Shown here: positions 38,636-48,823 of the stretch, piece after piece
How positions within the stretch are numbered: the first letter of the stretch is position 1
Layout: every line of letters begins with the position of its first letter
NCBI GenBank assembly: GCA_027036775.1
Contig: JALWDS010000018.1
Coordinates: 1 to 64,000 of the forward strand
Length of the DNA stretch: 64,000 bases
Direction: 5' to 3'
From: Archaeoglobaceae archaeon
Lineage (GTDB): Archaea; Halobacteriota; Archaeoglobi; Archaeoglobales; Archaeoglobaceae
Notes under the pieces: model-generated
What the model was told of the DNA's origin: nothing
The model's input: only the letters and a program-made list of their open reading frames with translations
The model's database searches: none
Position numbers and translations under genes: made by a program

Positions 38636-40253
38636 ACTCTTCACCGCCCTTCTCCTTCTCTTTCTCCTTTTCGAGACCCTTGGCAGCGATTACGTCGTCT
38701 ATTCTGAGTATCATTATTGCCGCTTCAGTAGCTCCGCTTATAGCCTGCTTTTTGACCCTTATGGGTTCGAGGACTCCCTTTTCCTTCATGTCAGTAACTT
38801 TGCCCTCGAAGACGTCCACACCGTAAGTAACCTTGCCCTCTTCGTGAGCTTTTCTGAGTTCTACTAAGATGTCTATTGGATCCAATCCCGCGTTCTCTGC
38901 CAGAGTTCTTGGAATTATCTCGAGAGCTTGTGCAAACGCTTCAGCTGCCAACTGCTCCCTCCCTCCAAGCGACGGTGCCCAGTCCTTTATCCTCAGGCTC
39001 AGCTCTATCTCCGGTGCTCCTCCTCCCGCCACTACCTTCCCGTCTTCGATCGCACATGCCACAGCTCTAACGGCATCCTCTATACCCCTCGCAATCTCGT
39101 CAACTATGTGCTCAGTTCCGCCTCTGACGAGTATTGTGACCGCTCTTGGGTTCTTGCAACCCGTTACGAAGACCATCTTGTCCTCTCCGACCTTCCTCTC
39201 TTCAACGAGCTCAGCTTCACCCAAGTCCTCAGGCTTTATGTCCCTCAGGTCCGTTATTATCTTAGCTCCAGTAGCCTTGGCCAACTTCTCTATGTCGCTC
39301 TTCTTTACCCTTCTTACAGCTAAGACACCAGCTTTGGCCAAGTAGTATTGTGCCAAGTCGTCTATTCCCTTCTGGCAGAACACCACATTCGCACCTGCCT
39401 GAACTATCCTGTCCACCATCTCCTTTATCATCTTCTCTTCCTGCTCTATGAACTTCTGCAACATCTCAGGATCGCTAATTCTAATTTTGGCATCTATCTC
39501 CGTCTCCTTAACCTCCAAAGCGGTGTCCAAAAGTGCTATCTTGGCATTTTCAACCCTCTTGGGCATCGCTGGGTGAACGACCTCCTTGTCAAGGACAATA
39601 CCGTCCACGAGCATCGTATCTTCAACGGCACTACCCGGTTTCTTCTCAATCTTCACGTCCTCTGGATCGACCTTTATTGAACCGTCAACCTCTTGAGCAA
39701 CCGATTTGACCGCTTTAACCACTATGTCCGCCAGCTTCTCTATGGCCACTTCGGCACCCTTTCCAGTCATTGCGGTTTTAGCAATCTTCTTGAGCGTTTC
39801 GTCGTCGTCCTTGCTCACGGGAATTGCTATGTTGTCCAATATTTCCATGGCCTTCTCGCTCGCCAGTCTGTAACCCTTAGCGATTATGGTTGGGTGGACG
39901 TCTTGGTCTAAGAGCTCTTCGGCCCTTCTCAGTAGCTCACCGGCCAAGACAACTGCAGTAGTCGTTCCATCACCGACTTCACTGTCCTGCGCTTTAGCAA
40001 CTTCAACGATCATCTTAGCTGCTGGGTGTTCAACGTCCATTTCCTTTAGAATTGTTACGCCGTCGTTAGTGATAGTTATATCACCCAAGCTGTCGACGAG
40101 CATCTTGTCCATTCCCCTTGGACCCAAAGTTGTTCTCACCGCTTCAGCTATAACCTTTGCAGCGGTTATGTTCATCCTCAACGCATCCCTACCAGTCGTT
40201 CTCTGCGTCCCCTCCTTCAGTATCAAAACCGGAACTCCCTGCAACGTCGCCAT
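38616..40253 (-). CDS. Thermosome subunit (group II chaperonin)
   Basis: [55 protein letters not shown]. Confidence 0.98.
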   Translation of the reverse strand: MATLQGVPVLILKEGTQRTTGRDALRMNITAAKVIAEAVRTTLGPRGMDKMLVDSLGDITITNDGVTILKEMDVEHPAAKMIVEVAKAQDSEVGDGTTTAVVLAGELLRRAEELLDQDVHPTIIAKGYRLASEKAMEILDNIAIPVSKDDDETLKKIAKTAMTGKGAEVAIEKLADIVVKAVKSVAQEVDGSIKVDPEDVKIEKKPGSAVEDTMLVDGIVLDKEVVHPAMPKRVENAKIALLDTALEVKETEIDAKIRISDPEMLQKFIEQEEKMIKEMVDRIVQAGANVVFCQKGIDDLAQYYLAKAGVLAVRRVKKSDIEKLAKATGAKIITDLRDIKPEDLGEAELVEERKVGEDKMVFVTGCKNPRAVTILVRGGTEHIVDEIARGIEDAVRAVACAIEDGKVVAGGGAPEIELSLRIKDWAPSLGGREQLAAEAFAQALEIIPRTLAENAGLDPIDILVELRKAHEEGKVTYGVDVFEGKVTDMKEKGVLEPIRVKKQAISGATEAAIMILRIDDVIAAKGLEKEKEKEKGGEEFSSPEF

Positions 40254-40359
40254 CCCTCACCACCCCCCAAAATCACTGAAATAGTAGGTCTATATAAAGG
40301 TTTCGCTACCATAAATTTCATAAATCGTAACGCAAAGAACGAAATGGCTCTCTTTGAAT

Positions 40360-40434
40360 GGACCCGTAGCCTAGCTTGGACAGGGCGTGGGCCTCCTAAG
40401 CCCAAGGTCGCGGGTTCAAATCCCGCCGGGTCCG
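40360..40434 (+). tRNA. tRNA-Arg (CCU)
   Basis: GGACCCG/CGGGTCC acceptor, anticodon loop CTCCTAA, GGTTCAAATCC T-loop. Confidence 0.93.
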
Positions 40435-40472
40435 CTACTTTTTCATAGTAAACGTTTTAAAATTCGAGTATA

Positions 40473-41750
40473 TTGAAAGCTATGCTTGAAAGGTTGATTA
40501 GAGTAACGCAGGAGCACCACGACCTCTTCAAGTATTCGATACCCCTAATTGCAAGTGAGAACGTGACGAGTTATGCGGTCAGGAGGTTTTACCTAAGCGA
40601 TTTCGGGCACAGATACGCTGAGGGGTGGGTTGGAAGGAGGTTCTATCAGGGTTGCAGGTTCATGGACGAGCTTGAAGCTCTGGCCATAGAGCTTACCAAG
40701 AAGCTGTTCGGATGCGATCACGCAAACGTCCAACCGATTTCGGGAGTTACAGCAAACATGGCAACTTTCTTCGCCTTAACCAAACCCAAAGACCTCATAA
40801 TTTCTCTGTCCGTTCCAGACGGTGGACACATATCTCACGACAGGTTTTCCGCCGCTGGAGTTAGGGGATTGAAGGTGGAGCACTACGTTTTCGATTCCGA
40901 GGTTATGAACATAGATGTTGATGCAACAAGGAGGAAGTTGGAAGGGATGGAAGAGAAGCCCAAGGTTTTCGTTCTGGGTGCAAGCCTGTTTCTCTTCCCC
41001 CACCCGGTTAAAGAGATCGTCGAGCTTGCAAAAGAATACGATGCGAAGGTCGTTTACGACGGTAGTCACGTTCTCGGTTTGATAGCAGGAAAGGAGTTTC
41101 AAGACCCCATTAAGGAGGGGGCCGACGTGGTGACAGCTTCAACGCACAAAACGTTTCCGGGACCTCAGAGGGCAATAATAATGTGCAAGAGGGACTTGGC
41201 GAAGAAGATCGATCACGGTGTTTTTCCCGGTGTAGTGAGCAATCATCACGTCCACAGCTTAGCGGGATACGTCATGGCATGTTTGGAGATGCTTGAGTTC
41301 GGTAGGGATTACGCGAAGCAGATCGTGAAAAACGCAAAAGCCTTGGCTGAGGAGCTTTACAACTTGGGATACGACGTTTTGTGCCCTGATTTGGGTTTCA
41401 CGAAGTCCCATCAAATTGCAATCGACGTTTCGAAGTTTGGAGGCGGAGATTACGTCGCGAAGAAGCTTGAAGAGTGCGGTATCATACTCAACAAGAACCT
41501 GCTACCTTGGGACGACGTTAGAAATGCTGAAAATCCATCTGGGATAAGGATAGGCGTTCAGGAGGTTACGAGGGTCGGTATGAAGGAGAACGAGATGGGG
41601 AGAATTGCGGAATTCATAGACATGGCCTTAAAGGAGAAGAAGTCTCCGAAGGTGATTAGAGAGGAGGTTAAGGAGTTCAAGTCAGAATTTTTGACCGTCA
41701 AATACACGTTCGAGGAGTGTCCGGCATATGACTTTCCAAAGGTGATATGA
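40473..41750 (+). CDS. glyA: Serine hydroxymethyltransferase (archaeal type)
   Basis: PLIASENVTSYAVR, STHKTFPGPQRAIIM, YDGSHVLGLIAG. Confidence 0.95.
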   Translation: MKAMLERLIRVTQEHHDLFKYSIPLIASENVTSYAVRRFYLSDFGHRYAEGWVGRRFYQGCRFMDELEALAIELTKKLFGCDHANVQPISGVTANMATFFALTKPKDLIISLSVPDGGHISHDRFSAAGVRGLKVEHYVFDSEVMNIDVDATRRKLEGMEEKPKVFVLGASLFLFPHPVKEIVELAKEYDAKVVYDGSHVLGLIAGKEFQDPIKEGADVVTASTHKTFPGPQRAIIMCKRDLAKKIDHGVFPGVVSNHHVHSLAGYVMACLEMLEFGRDYAKQIVKNAKALAEELYNLGYDVLCPDLGFTKSHQIAIDVSKFGGGDYVAKKLEECGIILNKNLLPWDDVRNAENPSGIRIGVQEVTRVGMKENEMGRIAEFIDMALKEKKSPKVIREEVKEFKSEFLTVKYTFEECPAYDFPKVI

Positions 41751-41751
41751 G

Positions 41752-42171
41752 ATGTATCTGGTCGATAAGGGAAAAGGGATTGCAATAGTTAAAAACGATA
41801 GCGTTGTTACAAGGCATTTGAGGTTTAGCGGGAGGATTTTGGCGGGTCTTAGAGTCGTATTTTGGGGAAACGTTGAAGCTGAAGAAGTTTGCGTCTGTAA
41901 GGGTTGCGTTATAATGGGCGACGTGATATGCGATAGGGCTGTAATAGGTGCTTCTACGAGGTTTAAAAGGATAATAGCAAACGATTTCGCTCTAATTCAG
42001 AGCAAATGCATCGGCAAATACGTTAAGGCTAAGAATGTTAAGATTGCGGAAGGTTGCGTTATCGGTGAAGTGGATGCTGAGGAGAGCATATTGATAGACG
42101 GTAACTCGAAGCTTGGAAGGTTGAACGCCAAGAGGATACTGGCGGTGAGCGAACAAAAGTTAACAGCTTAG
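41752..42171 (+). CDS. Bactofilin-like / beta-helix polymer-forming protein
   Basis: Short repetitive V/I-rich turns: [12 protein letters not shown]...[28 protein letters not shown]. Confidence 0.5.
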   Translation: MYLVDKGKGIAIVKNDSVVTRHLRFSGRILAGLRVVFWGNVEAEEVCVCKGCVIMGDVICDRAVIGASTRFKRIIANDFALIQSKCIGKYVKAKNVKIAEGCVIGEVDAEESILIDGNSKLGRLNAKRILAVSEQKLTA

Positions 42172-42239
42172 GCGGAAGTTTAATGGATGGAATACAAAAA
42201 CGAGAAAAAAAGATACATAACTCCACAGCCACTAACTTC

Positions 42240-43226
42240 ATGGAGAAGTTCAGCTACGCTAAGGCTGGGGTGGACATAAAAGCGGAAGAGAGGGCGGTAA
42301 AGTCCCTCATAAGCAAGATAAAGCACATCAGAGAGGGTTTCGGAAGACCCATCCTGATGGGACACTACGCAAGCGTCTTAGATTTTGGAAGTTACGGGGT
42401 TGCAGTAACAACGGATGGCGTAGGAACTAAGGTTATCGTTGCGGAAAAGATGGGTAAGTTCGACACAATCGGAATAGACTGTGTCGCAATGAACGTCAAC
42501 GATTTGATTGCTATAGGAGCTGAGCCGATTGCCATGGTTGACTACATAGCAACTTTCAGGCCCGATGAAAAGGTTATGGAGCAGATAGCAATAGGATTGG
42601 AGAGGGGTTGCGAAATTGCGAACATAACTCTCGTCGGAGGGGAGACCGCAACTCTTCCCGATTTGATTAGGGGGTGGGATCTGGTGGGAACCGCTGTTGG
42701 TGTTGTCGAGAAAGACAAGATAATCACCGGAGAAAAGATAAGAGAGGGGGACGTCATATTCGGAATACCGAGCAGTGGAATACACAGCAACGGTTTGACC
42801 CTTGCAAGGAAAGTGATAGAGAGTGCGGGATTGAGCTATCACGATAAGTTCAACGGTAAAACTATAGGAGAAGAACTGCTAACACCAACGAGGATATACA
42901 TCGACGTTTTGAATGTCGTTAGGAACTGCGAGGTTCACGGTTTGGCACACATAACCGGTGGAGGATTTCTTAACTTGAAGAGGTTGAAGGACGTTAAGTT
43001 CGTCATCGACAAACCCCTCAAACCACACAAGATATTCAAGCTAATTCAAGAGCTTGGAAACGTTGACGACGATGAGATGTTCAGGACCTTTAACATGGGT
43101 ATGGGTTTTGCGGTAATATTGCCAGAGGACGAGGTTGAATGCGTTAGAAAGTTCGTTGACGGTAGGGTCGTGGGTTACGTTGAAGAGGGGGAGGGAGTTT
43201 ACGTTGAGGAGATGCGGATAGATTGA
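42240..43226 (+). CDS. purM: Phosphoribosylformylglycinamidine cyclo-ligase
   Basis: [46 protein letters not shown]; start set to [12 protein letters not shown]. Confidence 0.95.
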   Translation: MEKFSYAKAGVDIKAEERAVKSLISKIKHIREGFGRPILMGHYASVLDFGSYGVAVTTDGVGTKVIVAEKMGKFDTIGIDCVAMNVNDLIAIGAEPIAMVDYIATFRPDEKVMEQIAIGLERGCEIANITLVGGETATLPDLIRGWDLVGTAVGVVEKDKIITGEKIREGDVIFGIPSSGIHSNGLTLARKVIESAGLSYHDKFNGKTIGEELLTPTRIYIDVLNVVRNCEVHGLAHITGGGFLNLKRLKDVKFVIDKPLKPHKIFKLIQELGNVDDDEMFRTFNMGMGFAVILPEDEVECVRKFVDGRVVGYVEEGEGVYVEEMRID

Positions 43227-43396
43227 GAACATTTTTTGATATAATTATTTATTATTTTGAAAATAAATAATAATTTTGACGGATTCTCAAACTTTTTCAA
43301 TCGAAATCTAACTACCCTAACAAAAAATCACGAGAGATTTTTGAGAAAAGGTTATATACTATCTTAAGCAACTTCGAACAAGTTGGAGGTGAAGGG

Positions 43397-45106
43397 ATGT
43401 TTCTAAAGAGGAGGCATTTGGAAATCTTGAAGGAAATAGAGAGAACTGAGGCTCAAGGGGACGTCGAAAGAAAGTTTCCGAAGGATTTCAAAGTTAGGAT
43501 ACTCGAGCTTTACATCCTCAGATTTATAGAGTTGGAGGACGGAAGAATCAGGCTTACGAGGGCGGGAAGGAGACTTGCGAAGTTGGTTGATAGGATCAGA
43601 ATCGAAGATTTGCCAGAAATCTTTGTAGATACCGAGATACTGAAGATTGCACAGCTTGCAAACGAAACGGGATACGTTCCAGAGGAGTGGGCTAAGCTTC
43701 TTAGAGAGAGGGGGATGTTTGACGGTAAGCTCAACGAAATCGGTAGGGAGATTTTAAGGATATACAAGGATACGCATCCCCTCCTCTATCTAACTCAGGA
43801 GATTTTAGATTTCGTCGTGGGAATGCCTAAGATAGGAACTTTGGACGAACTCGTAGCTTACAAGGAGGTAACGGGCGGTGAAAGTATTGTGAACGCTTTG
43901 CAGGCCATGAGAATGCTTTACATATCTCCGATGACGGAAGGTGGGAAGGCCTTTGCAACAACTAAGGCTGTCGATTTCGTTTTGAAAATAGCCTCCCTTT
44001 CGAAACTCGAAAGACCGATTGTGTTGAAGCCCGAGGACGTCAAACTACTGAAATCTGGTAAAAGCAAGGACGAGCTCGATGAAATGGGATTACACGACGA
44101 AAAGGGAGTTACTGAACTCGGAGAGACCGCTCTTGAAGCTTACGACGCTATGGTGTCTCGCGAGGATAAAATTCTGCCCATATACATACTCGATGAAGAG
44201 ATAGAGGTCGTAAAGGCTATAATGGAGATAGAGGACTTAAACAAGAGAAACCCGGACATACTTCCGACTCACGACGAAATTCTAAAGAGAATGAACGTCG
44301 AGGATTTGGGGGAGGTTTTGCACGTTCTCGAATCCAAGGAGCTCGTTGAGAGGAGACTCGTAAAGAACAAGGACTGCTATTGGACCACGGATTGGGCTAA
44401 AAGGGTCGTAAACTACGGAAGGGTAACGAGCGATGGCATGAAGGCGGTAACGTATCCCTTAAGCGGTGATGTCCCGATAGCTGAGTGGGTCCTTAAAGCT
44501 AAGGAGGAAGGACTCGTAAAAGCTGGAATAACGCAGAAAGGATGGGTCATGCTCGAACTATCGAGGAGCATTAGGAGAAAGCCCTACTTAACGAGATACG
44601 ACGTTGCGATACTTTCCAAAACTCCGAAGGGAAGGTTCATTCATAGAGACGAACTCGTTAAACTCGTTGGTGATTTGGTTGGAGGAGACGAGGAGAGTAT
44701 AATCAAGGCCATCGGAGAGGCGGAAGCCAAAGGGTTTATAGTCGAACTGCAAAACAAGATGGTAAAGCTTACAGAACTTGGAAGAAACGTGAAAAATGCT
44801 GTAGAATCCGCCAAAGTTAAGGAACTCTTAGCTACGAAGTTCGGAATAACCCCAACGACTTTCGGTGTTCTTAAGGTTATACACGAGAACGCTGAAGTTT
44901 TCAACAAGATATGGAAGGAGAAGCTTGAAAGTAAAGGATACAGGACGGATGAGGTGGAATTCCTCAAAAGTAAGTTGAGCTTGAGTGAAGACGAAATTAA
45001 AAAATCCCTCGTTGTTTTGAGGGCTTTGGGATTCTTGGGTAAGAGGAGCATAACGCAGGCTGGTAGAACTTTGGTTCGTGCCTATTCAAAGCTCTGGCAA
45101 ACATGA
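43397..45106 (+). CDS. DUF505 family protein
   Basis: Repeated wHTH-like modules; 'MFLKRRHLEILKEIERTE', 'RIRLTRAGRRLAKLVD'. Confidence 0.7.
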   Translation: MFLKRRHLEILKEIERTEAQGDVERKFPKDFKVRILELYILRFIELEDGRIRLTRAGRRLAKLVDRIRIEDLPEIFVDTEILKIAQLANETGYVPEEWAKLLRERGMFDGKLNEIGREILRIYKDTHPLLYLTQEILDFVVGMPKIGTLDELVAYKEVTGGESIVNALQAMRMLYISPMTEGGKAFATTKAVDFVLKIASLSKLERPIVLKPEDVKLLKSGKSKDELDEMGLHDEKGVTELGETALEAYDAMVSREDKILPIYILDEEIEVVKAIMEIEDLNKRNPDILPTHDEILKRMNVEDLGEVLHVLESKELVERRLVKNKDCYWTTDWAKRVVNYGRVTSDGMKAVTYPLSGDVPIAEWVLKAKEEGLVKAGITQKGWVMLELSRSIRRKPYLTRYDVAILSKTPKGRFIHRDELVKLVGDLVGGDEESIIKAIGEAEAKGFIVELQNKMVKLTELGRNVKNAVESAKVKELLATKFGITPTTFGVLKVIHENAEVFNKIWKEKLESKGYRTDEVEFLKSKLSLSEDEIKKSLVVLRALGFLGKRSITQAGRTLVRAYSKLWQT

Positions 45107-45146
45107 GGAGGGCAATCAACTTATACCTCTAAGGTCTTTTTACATC

Positions 45147-46097
45147 ATGAAGATACAGATATACGGTGCCGGTATTTCCGGTAGCTACCTCTACCACCTT
45201 CTATCTCAAAACGGTTTCGAAGTTTCGATATACGACGTGAGAAGAAGTCCCGACTGCAGGTGCGCTTGGGGTTTCAGCTATTCGGAAAGTAGGGAACTGT
45301 ATAAAGAGATAGGACTAAACGTTGACGATTACATACTCTCCAAACCGAAGTTCGTCGTTGCAAACGGTAAGTTTTGGTTCAAAAACAAAGAGATAGTCAT
45401 ACTCGACAAGAAGAGGATTATGAACGATCTATGGGAGTTTGAACTGAAAGATGAGGGAGGGGATTTGATTGTGGATGCGACGGGAAGTTCGAGGGCATAT
45501 CTGCCCAAGATAGAGAATGATGCAATATACACTACCGTTCAATTCGTTGAAAGGCACGATTTGGACGAGAACATATACATCTACATGGTCAAGACCGGTT
45601 ACGCTTGGGCCTTTCCATTGGGAGACGACCTTTGGCACATCGGAGCTGGAGACTTGAGTAGAGAGAGGGCTTTGGAACTCGTAAGAAGCTTGAGGAGGAC
45701 TTACGAAATAGATGAGGTCGAAGGCGAGTGCAACTGTGTGGGTAAGATAAGGCTTTTACCCCCATCAAAATGCAGGCCCATAGTTTGGAAGAACGTTTAC
45801 GGTGTTGGAGAGGCCATAGGTTGTGTGAGCGGGGCTGGGGAGGGAAACGCTCCATCCTTAAAATGTGCGAAGCTCTTCTACGATTGCCTAATCAACGACG
45901 AATTGGAAAGCTACGAGAGGAGAGTTTTAAAGGAATTCGAATGGATAGAGATAGAGCACGAGTTCGTTTGGGCCGTCCAGAACAACAAGAAGCTGAAGGC
46001 TTTGAGGCTTTTGCCAAAGGTCGTTTCGATAGAATCTAAGAGGAGCGTGGAGCAATCCGTAGAGACTCTGAAAAATTTGATAAGGTTTCTAATCTGA
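45147..46097 (+). CDS. FAD-dependent oxidoreductase, geranylgeranyl reductase-like
   Basis: IQIYGAGISGSYLYHLLSQNGFEVSIYD; 'WAFPLGDDLWHIGAGD'. Confidence 0.8.
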   Translation: MKIQIYGAGISGSYLYHLLSQNGFEVSIYDVRRSPDCRCAWGFSYSESRELYKEIGLNVDDYILSKPKFVVANGKFWFKNKEIVILDKKRIMNDLWEFELKDEGGDLIVDATGSSRAYLPKIENDAIYTTVQFVERHDLDENIYIYMVKTGYAWAFPLGDDLWHIGAGDLSRERALELVRSLRRTYEIDEVEGECNCVGKIRLLPPSKCRPIVWKNVYGVGEAIGCVSGAGEGNAPSLKCAKLFYDCLINDELESYERRVLKEFEWIEIEHEFVWAVQNNKKLKALRLLPKVVSIESKRSVEQSVETLKNLIRFLI

Positions 46098-46973
46098 ACC
46101 GATCAGTTCTCTTAAGTGAATCTTGTATTTCCCAAGCTTTCCTCCGTAGTTTCCCGCAGAAATCTTCAAAACACCGTCAACGTTCGTTCCAACTTCTATG
46201 CAAATCTTCATAGCTTTTTTGACCGCATCCAAGCTCACGCCGTTTATAACTATCTCGGGAATCGATTTAACGCCATCTGGAACCTTTGAATCTGGAATCT
46301 TACCCCTTAAAACAGGGCAGTATGGATGATTGGTTGTTGGTCCTATCTCTGGGAACTTCGTTTCCGGTTTCGATCCAGCTGAACACACGTCGAACGGAGT
46401 GACGACACCTTCCACATCCCTCAAAGCTTCAACCGCCCTCTCACCAACCTCCAAAGCTGATTCCTCATCCCTGCAGAAGAACCAGACGTTTCCTCCGGCA
46501 ACACCTTCAGCGTATCCAATGTATCTCTCTATGACGAACTCACCGAACATTATCGGAATCACTATCACCTCCCTACCCCACCTCTTTTCGAACCACTCGT
46601 AACCATCTCCACATCTTCCGACGTTTATCTCAACATCTATCTTTTCGCCTTCGCAGGCGTTGAAGACCCTTGTGGTTGGGACGACCAGTATGCCCTGCCT
46701 GATCCTCTTTCCCGTCTCCCTCAAGAGAACGTCCATGAATCTCTTCGTTTTCGGAACCCATATCTGTATTACAGCACCAACCCTTCCGTCTGGTGTCTCT
46801 TTTGGACTGAGCCATCTCTCCACTCCCGCTTCGGATTCTCCAAAGACTGTTGAAGGCAAAGAAGTTGCGGAATAGACAGCTTTCTCAAGCAGGTATCTAT
46901 ACTTTGCAGTAACTATTAGACGGGTGTATATCCCTTCGAAGGCCTCGCAATAGGTATCTTCAACTTCAGCCAT
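46089..46973 (-). CDS. ftr: Formylmethanofuran--tetrahydromethanopterin N-formyltransferase
   Basis: EDTYCEAFEGIYTRLIVTA, SPKETPDGRVGAVIQIW, FFCRDEESALEVGERAV. Confidence 0.95.
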   Translation of the reverse strand: MAEVEDTYCEAFEGIYTRLIVTAKYRYLLEKAVYSATSLPSTVFGESEAGVERWLSPKETPDGRVGAVIQIWVPKTKRFMDVLLRETGKRIRQGILVVPTTRVFNACEGEKIDVEINVGRCGDGYEWFEKRWGREVIVIPIMFGEFVIERYIGYAEGVAGGNVWFFCRDEESALEVGERAVEALRDVEGVVTPFDVCSAGSKPETKFPEIGPTTNHPYCPVLRGKIPDSKVPDGVKSIPEIVINGVSLDAVKKAMKICIEVGTNVDGVLKISAGNYGGKLGKYKIHLRELIGSD

Positions 46974-46993
46974 GATGGTAATCCTCCACGACC

Positions 46994-48037
46994 TTAATAA
47001 CTTTTCTCGAAATATCTCTCAGCCCTCTCCAAAGCCTTTGCCACCAAGTTCGCCGAATTCTCAAGGTCTTTTAAATCCACGACCTCAACAGGGCTGTGTA
47101 TGTATCTCGCAGGAACGCTCACAACTCCAGAGGGAATGCCCTCCTTCGTCAATTGGATTGCGGTGGCGTCCGTAGTTCCACCTTCTGCAACTTCGAGCTG
47201 GTAAGGTATCTTGAGCTCTTCCGCAGTTTCCCTCAACCACCTCACGACGTTTTTGCTTGCGATCAAACCCCTTCCACTTGCATCTACGATCGTTATGACT
47301 GGCCCGCTTCCAAGCTTCACGTCCATGTGGATCGATTCAGCCCCGGGAAAATCGGTCGCAACGCAAACGTCTAAAGCCAAGGCAACGTCCGGTTCCAAAG
47401 CGAAGGCTGAAACCCTCGCACCTTTTAGACCAACCTCCTCTTGGACCGTTGCAACCGCGTATACCGTTGCGGTGCTTTTGGTTCTCTTTAAAGCCTCAAT
47501 CATAACGGCCAAACCCGCCCTATCGTCCAAAGCCTTTCCCGTTACCCTGTCACCCATTCTAACGAGCTCCCTGTCGATGGTTATCGGAGTCCCTATCTCT
47601 ATCCCCATCTCTCTAACCTCATCCCTACTCCTCGCACCTACGTCTATGAACATGTCTCTGAACTCTACAGCCTTCTTCCTCTCCTCATCCCTCATTACGT
47701 GGGGTGGCTTGCAACCTACAACGCCGTAAACCTTCCTCTCTCCGTGAAGAATAACCCTCTGTCCCAAAGCGATTTGACTGAACCATCCCCCTATGGGTGC
47801 AAACCTTATGAAACCCTTCTCGTCTATGCTCTTCACCATGAAACCAATCTCGTCCATGTGCGCACACACCATCTCCTTGAATTCGCTACCGTTCTTCACG
47901 CATATGAGGTTTCCAAGTTTGTCAACCCTGATCTCATCCACGTAGCTTTCAAGCTCCGCTTTTACCACTTCCCTAACCTCATCCTCGTAACCGCTTATTC
48001 CGTGTGCATCGCACAGCCTCTTCAACAGCTCGAACAT
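46994..48037 (-). CDS. M42 family metallopeptidase
   Basis: LCDAHGISGYEDEVRE, CAHMDEIGFMVKSID, KALDDRAGLAVM, VATVQEEVGLKGA. Confidence 0.95.
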   Translation of the reverse strand: MFELLKRLCDAHGISGYEDEVREVVKAELESYVDEIRVDKLGNLICVKNGSEFKEMVCAHMDEIGFMVKSIDEKGFIRFAPIGGWFSQIALGQRVILHGERKVYGVVGCKPPHVMRDEERKKAVEFRDMFIDVGARSRDEVREMGIEIGTPITIDRELVRMGDRVTGKALDDRAGLAVMIEALKRTKSTATVYAVATVQEEVGLKGARVSAFALEPDVALALDVCVATDFPGAESIHMDVKLGSGPVITIVDASGRGLIASKNVVRWLRETAEELKIPYQLEVAEGGTTDATAIQLTKEGIPSGVVSVPARYIHSPVEVVDLKDLENSANLVAKALERAERYFEKSY

Positions 48038-48105
48038 GTCCTTTCTTGAATTCTCTCGTTAAATTTTGTGTCGTAATTTAGGTAAACCGAAATATTTAAA
48101 TATTT

Positions 48106-48119
48106 TTAGGCCAGCCTAA
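48106..48119. promoter_or_regulatory. Putative DtxR-type operator TTAGGCCAGCCTAA upstream of feoA
   Basis: Perfect inverted repeat TTAGGC-CA-GCCTAA between TATA-like element (about 48088-48102) and the feoA ATG (48125). Confidence 0.75.
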
Positions 48120-48124
48120 TTTCG

Positions 48125-48358
48125 ATGAGCCTAACTCTTGCAGGCCTCGTTTGCGGTGAGAAGGGGAGGGTCGTTAACATAGTCGGTGGAAGGGGTGCAG
48201 TAATGAAATTGATGGCCATGGGGATCGTTCCGGGTAAGGAGGTTAAGGTTGAAGGTAGAAGGGGTGGAGCGATGCTCATTTCGGTCAACGGAACGAAGTT
48301 CGTCATAGGTAGGGGCTTGGCGATGAAGGTGATTGTCGATGTTGGGAAGGAGGGCTGA
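48125..48358 (+). CDS. feoA: Ferrous iron transport protein A
   Basis: SH3-like small protein 'GGRGAVMKLMAMGIVPGKEVKVEGRRGGAMLI'. Confidence 0.92.
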   Translation: MSLTLAGLVCGEKGRVVNIVGGRGAVMKLMAMGIVPGKEVKVEGRRGGAMLISVNGTKFVIGRGLAMKVIVDVGKEG

Positions 48359-48782
48359 GGATTACTTGGAGGCAATTTACGAGCTCTGCAGAGGTAAGGG
48401 ATACACGAGGGTTAAGGAGATAGCGGATCACTTGAAGGTTAAACCCGCTACTGTTTCCGAAATGCTGAGCAAGCTTTCAAGGGAGGGCTACGTCCTTTAC
48501 AGAAAGCGTTTGTTCGTGACTTTAACTGAGAAGGGTGTTGAAGTTGCCAGAGAGGTTAGGGAGAGAAGGGAGACGCTGATAAAGTTCTTGACCGCTTTGG
48601 GAGTTCCAAAGGAGATAGCGGAAAGAGACGCTTGCACGATAGAGCACGTCTTGCACGAAGTTACAGTCGAAAAGCTTAAGATGTTCGTTAAATTTATAGA
48701 AAACAGCCCAATTTATCCAAAATGGCTCGAACACTTTGAGGAGTTTTGTAAAACGGGCAAACATCCCTGTAGGTTTTTCTAA
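48339..48782 (+). CDS. DtxR/IdeR/MntR-family metal-dependent repressor
   Basis: RRAEDYLEAIYELCRGKGYTRVKEIADHLKVKPATVSEML; ERDACTIEHVLH. Confidence 0.94.
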   Translation: MLGRRAEDYLEAIYELCRGKGYTRVKEIADHLKVKPATVSEMLSKLSREGYVLYRKRLFVTLTEKGVEVAREVRERRETLIKFLTALGVPKEIAERDACTIEHVLHEVTVEKLKMFVKFIENSPIYPKWLEHFEEFCKTGKHPCRFF

Positions 48783-48823
48783 GCGTAAGGAAGGTTTAAA
48801 TTCAAAGGAAGTTCTCTCCCTTC

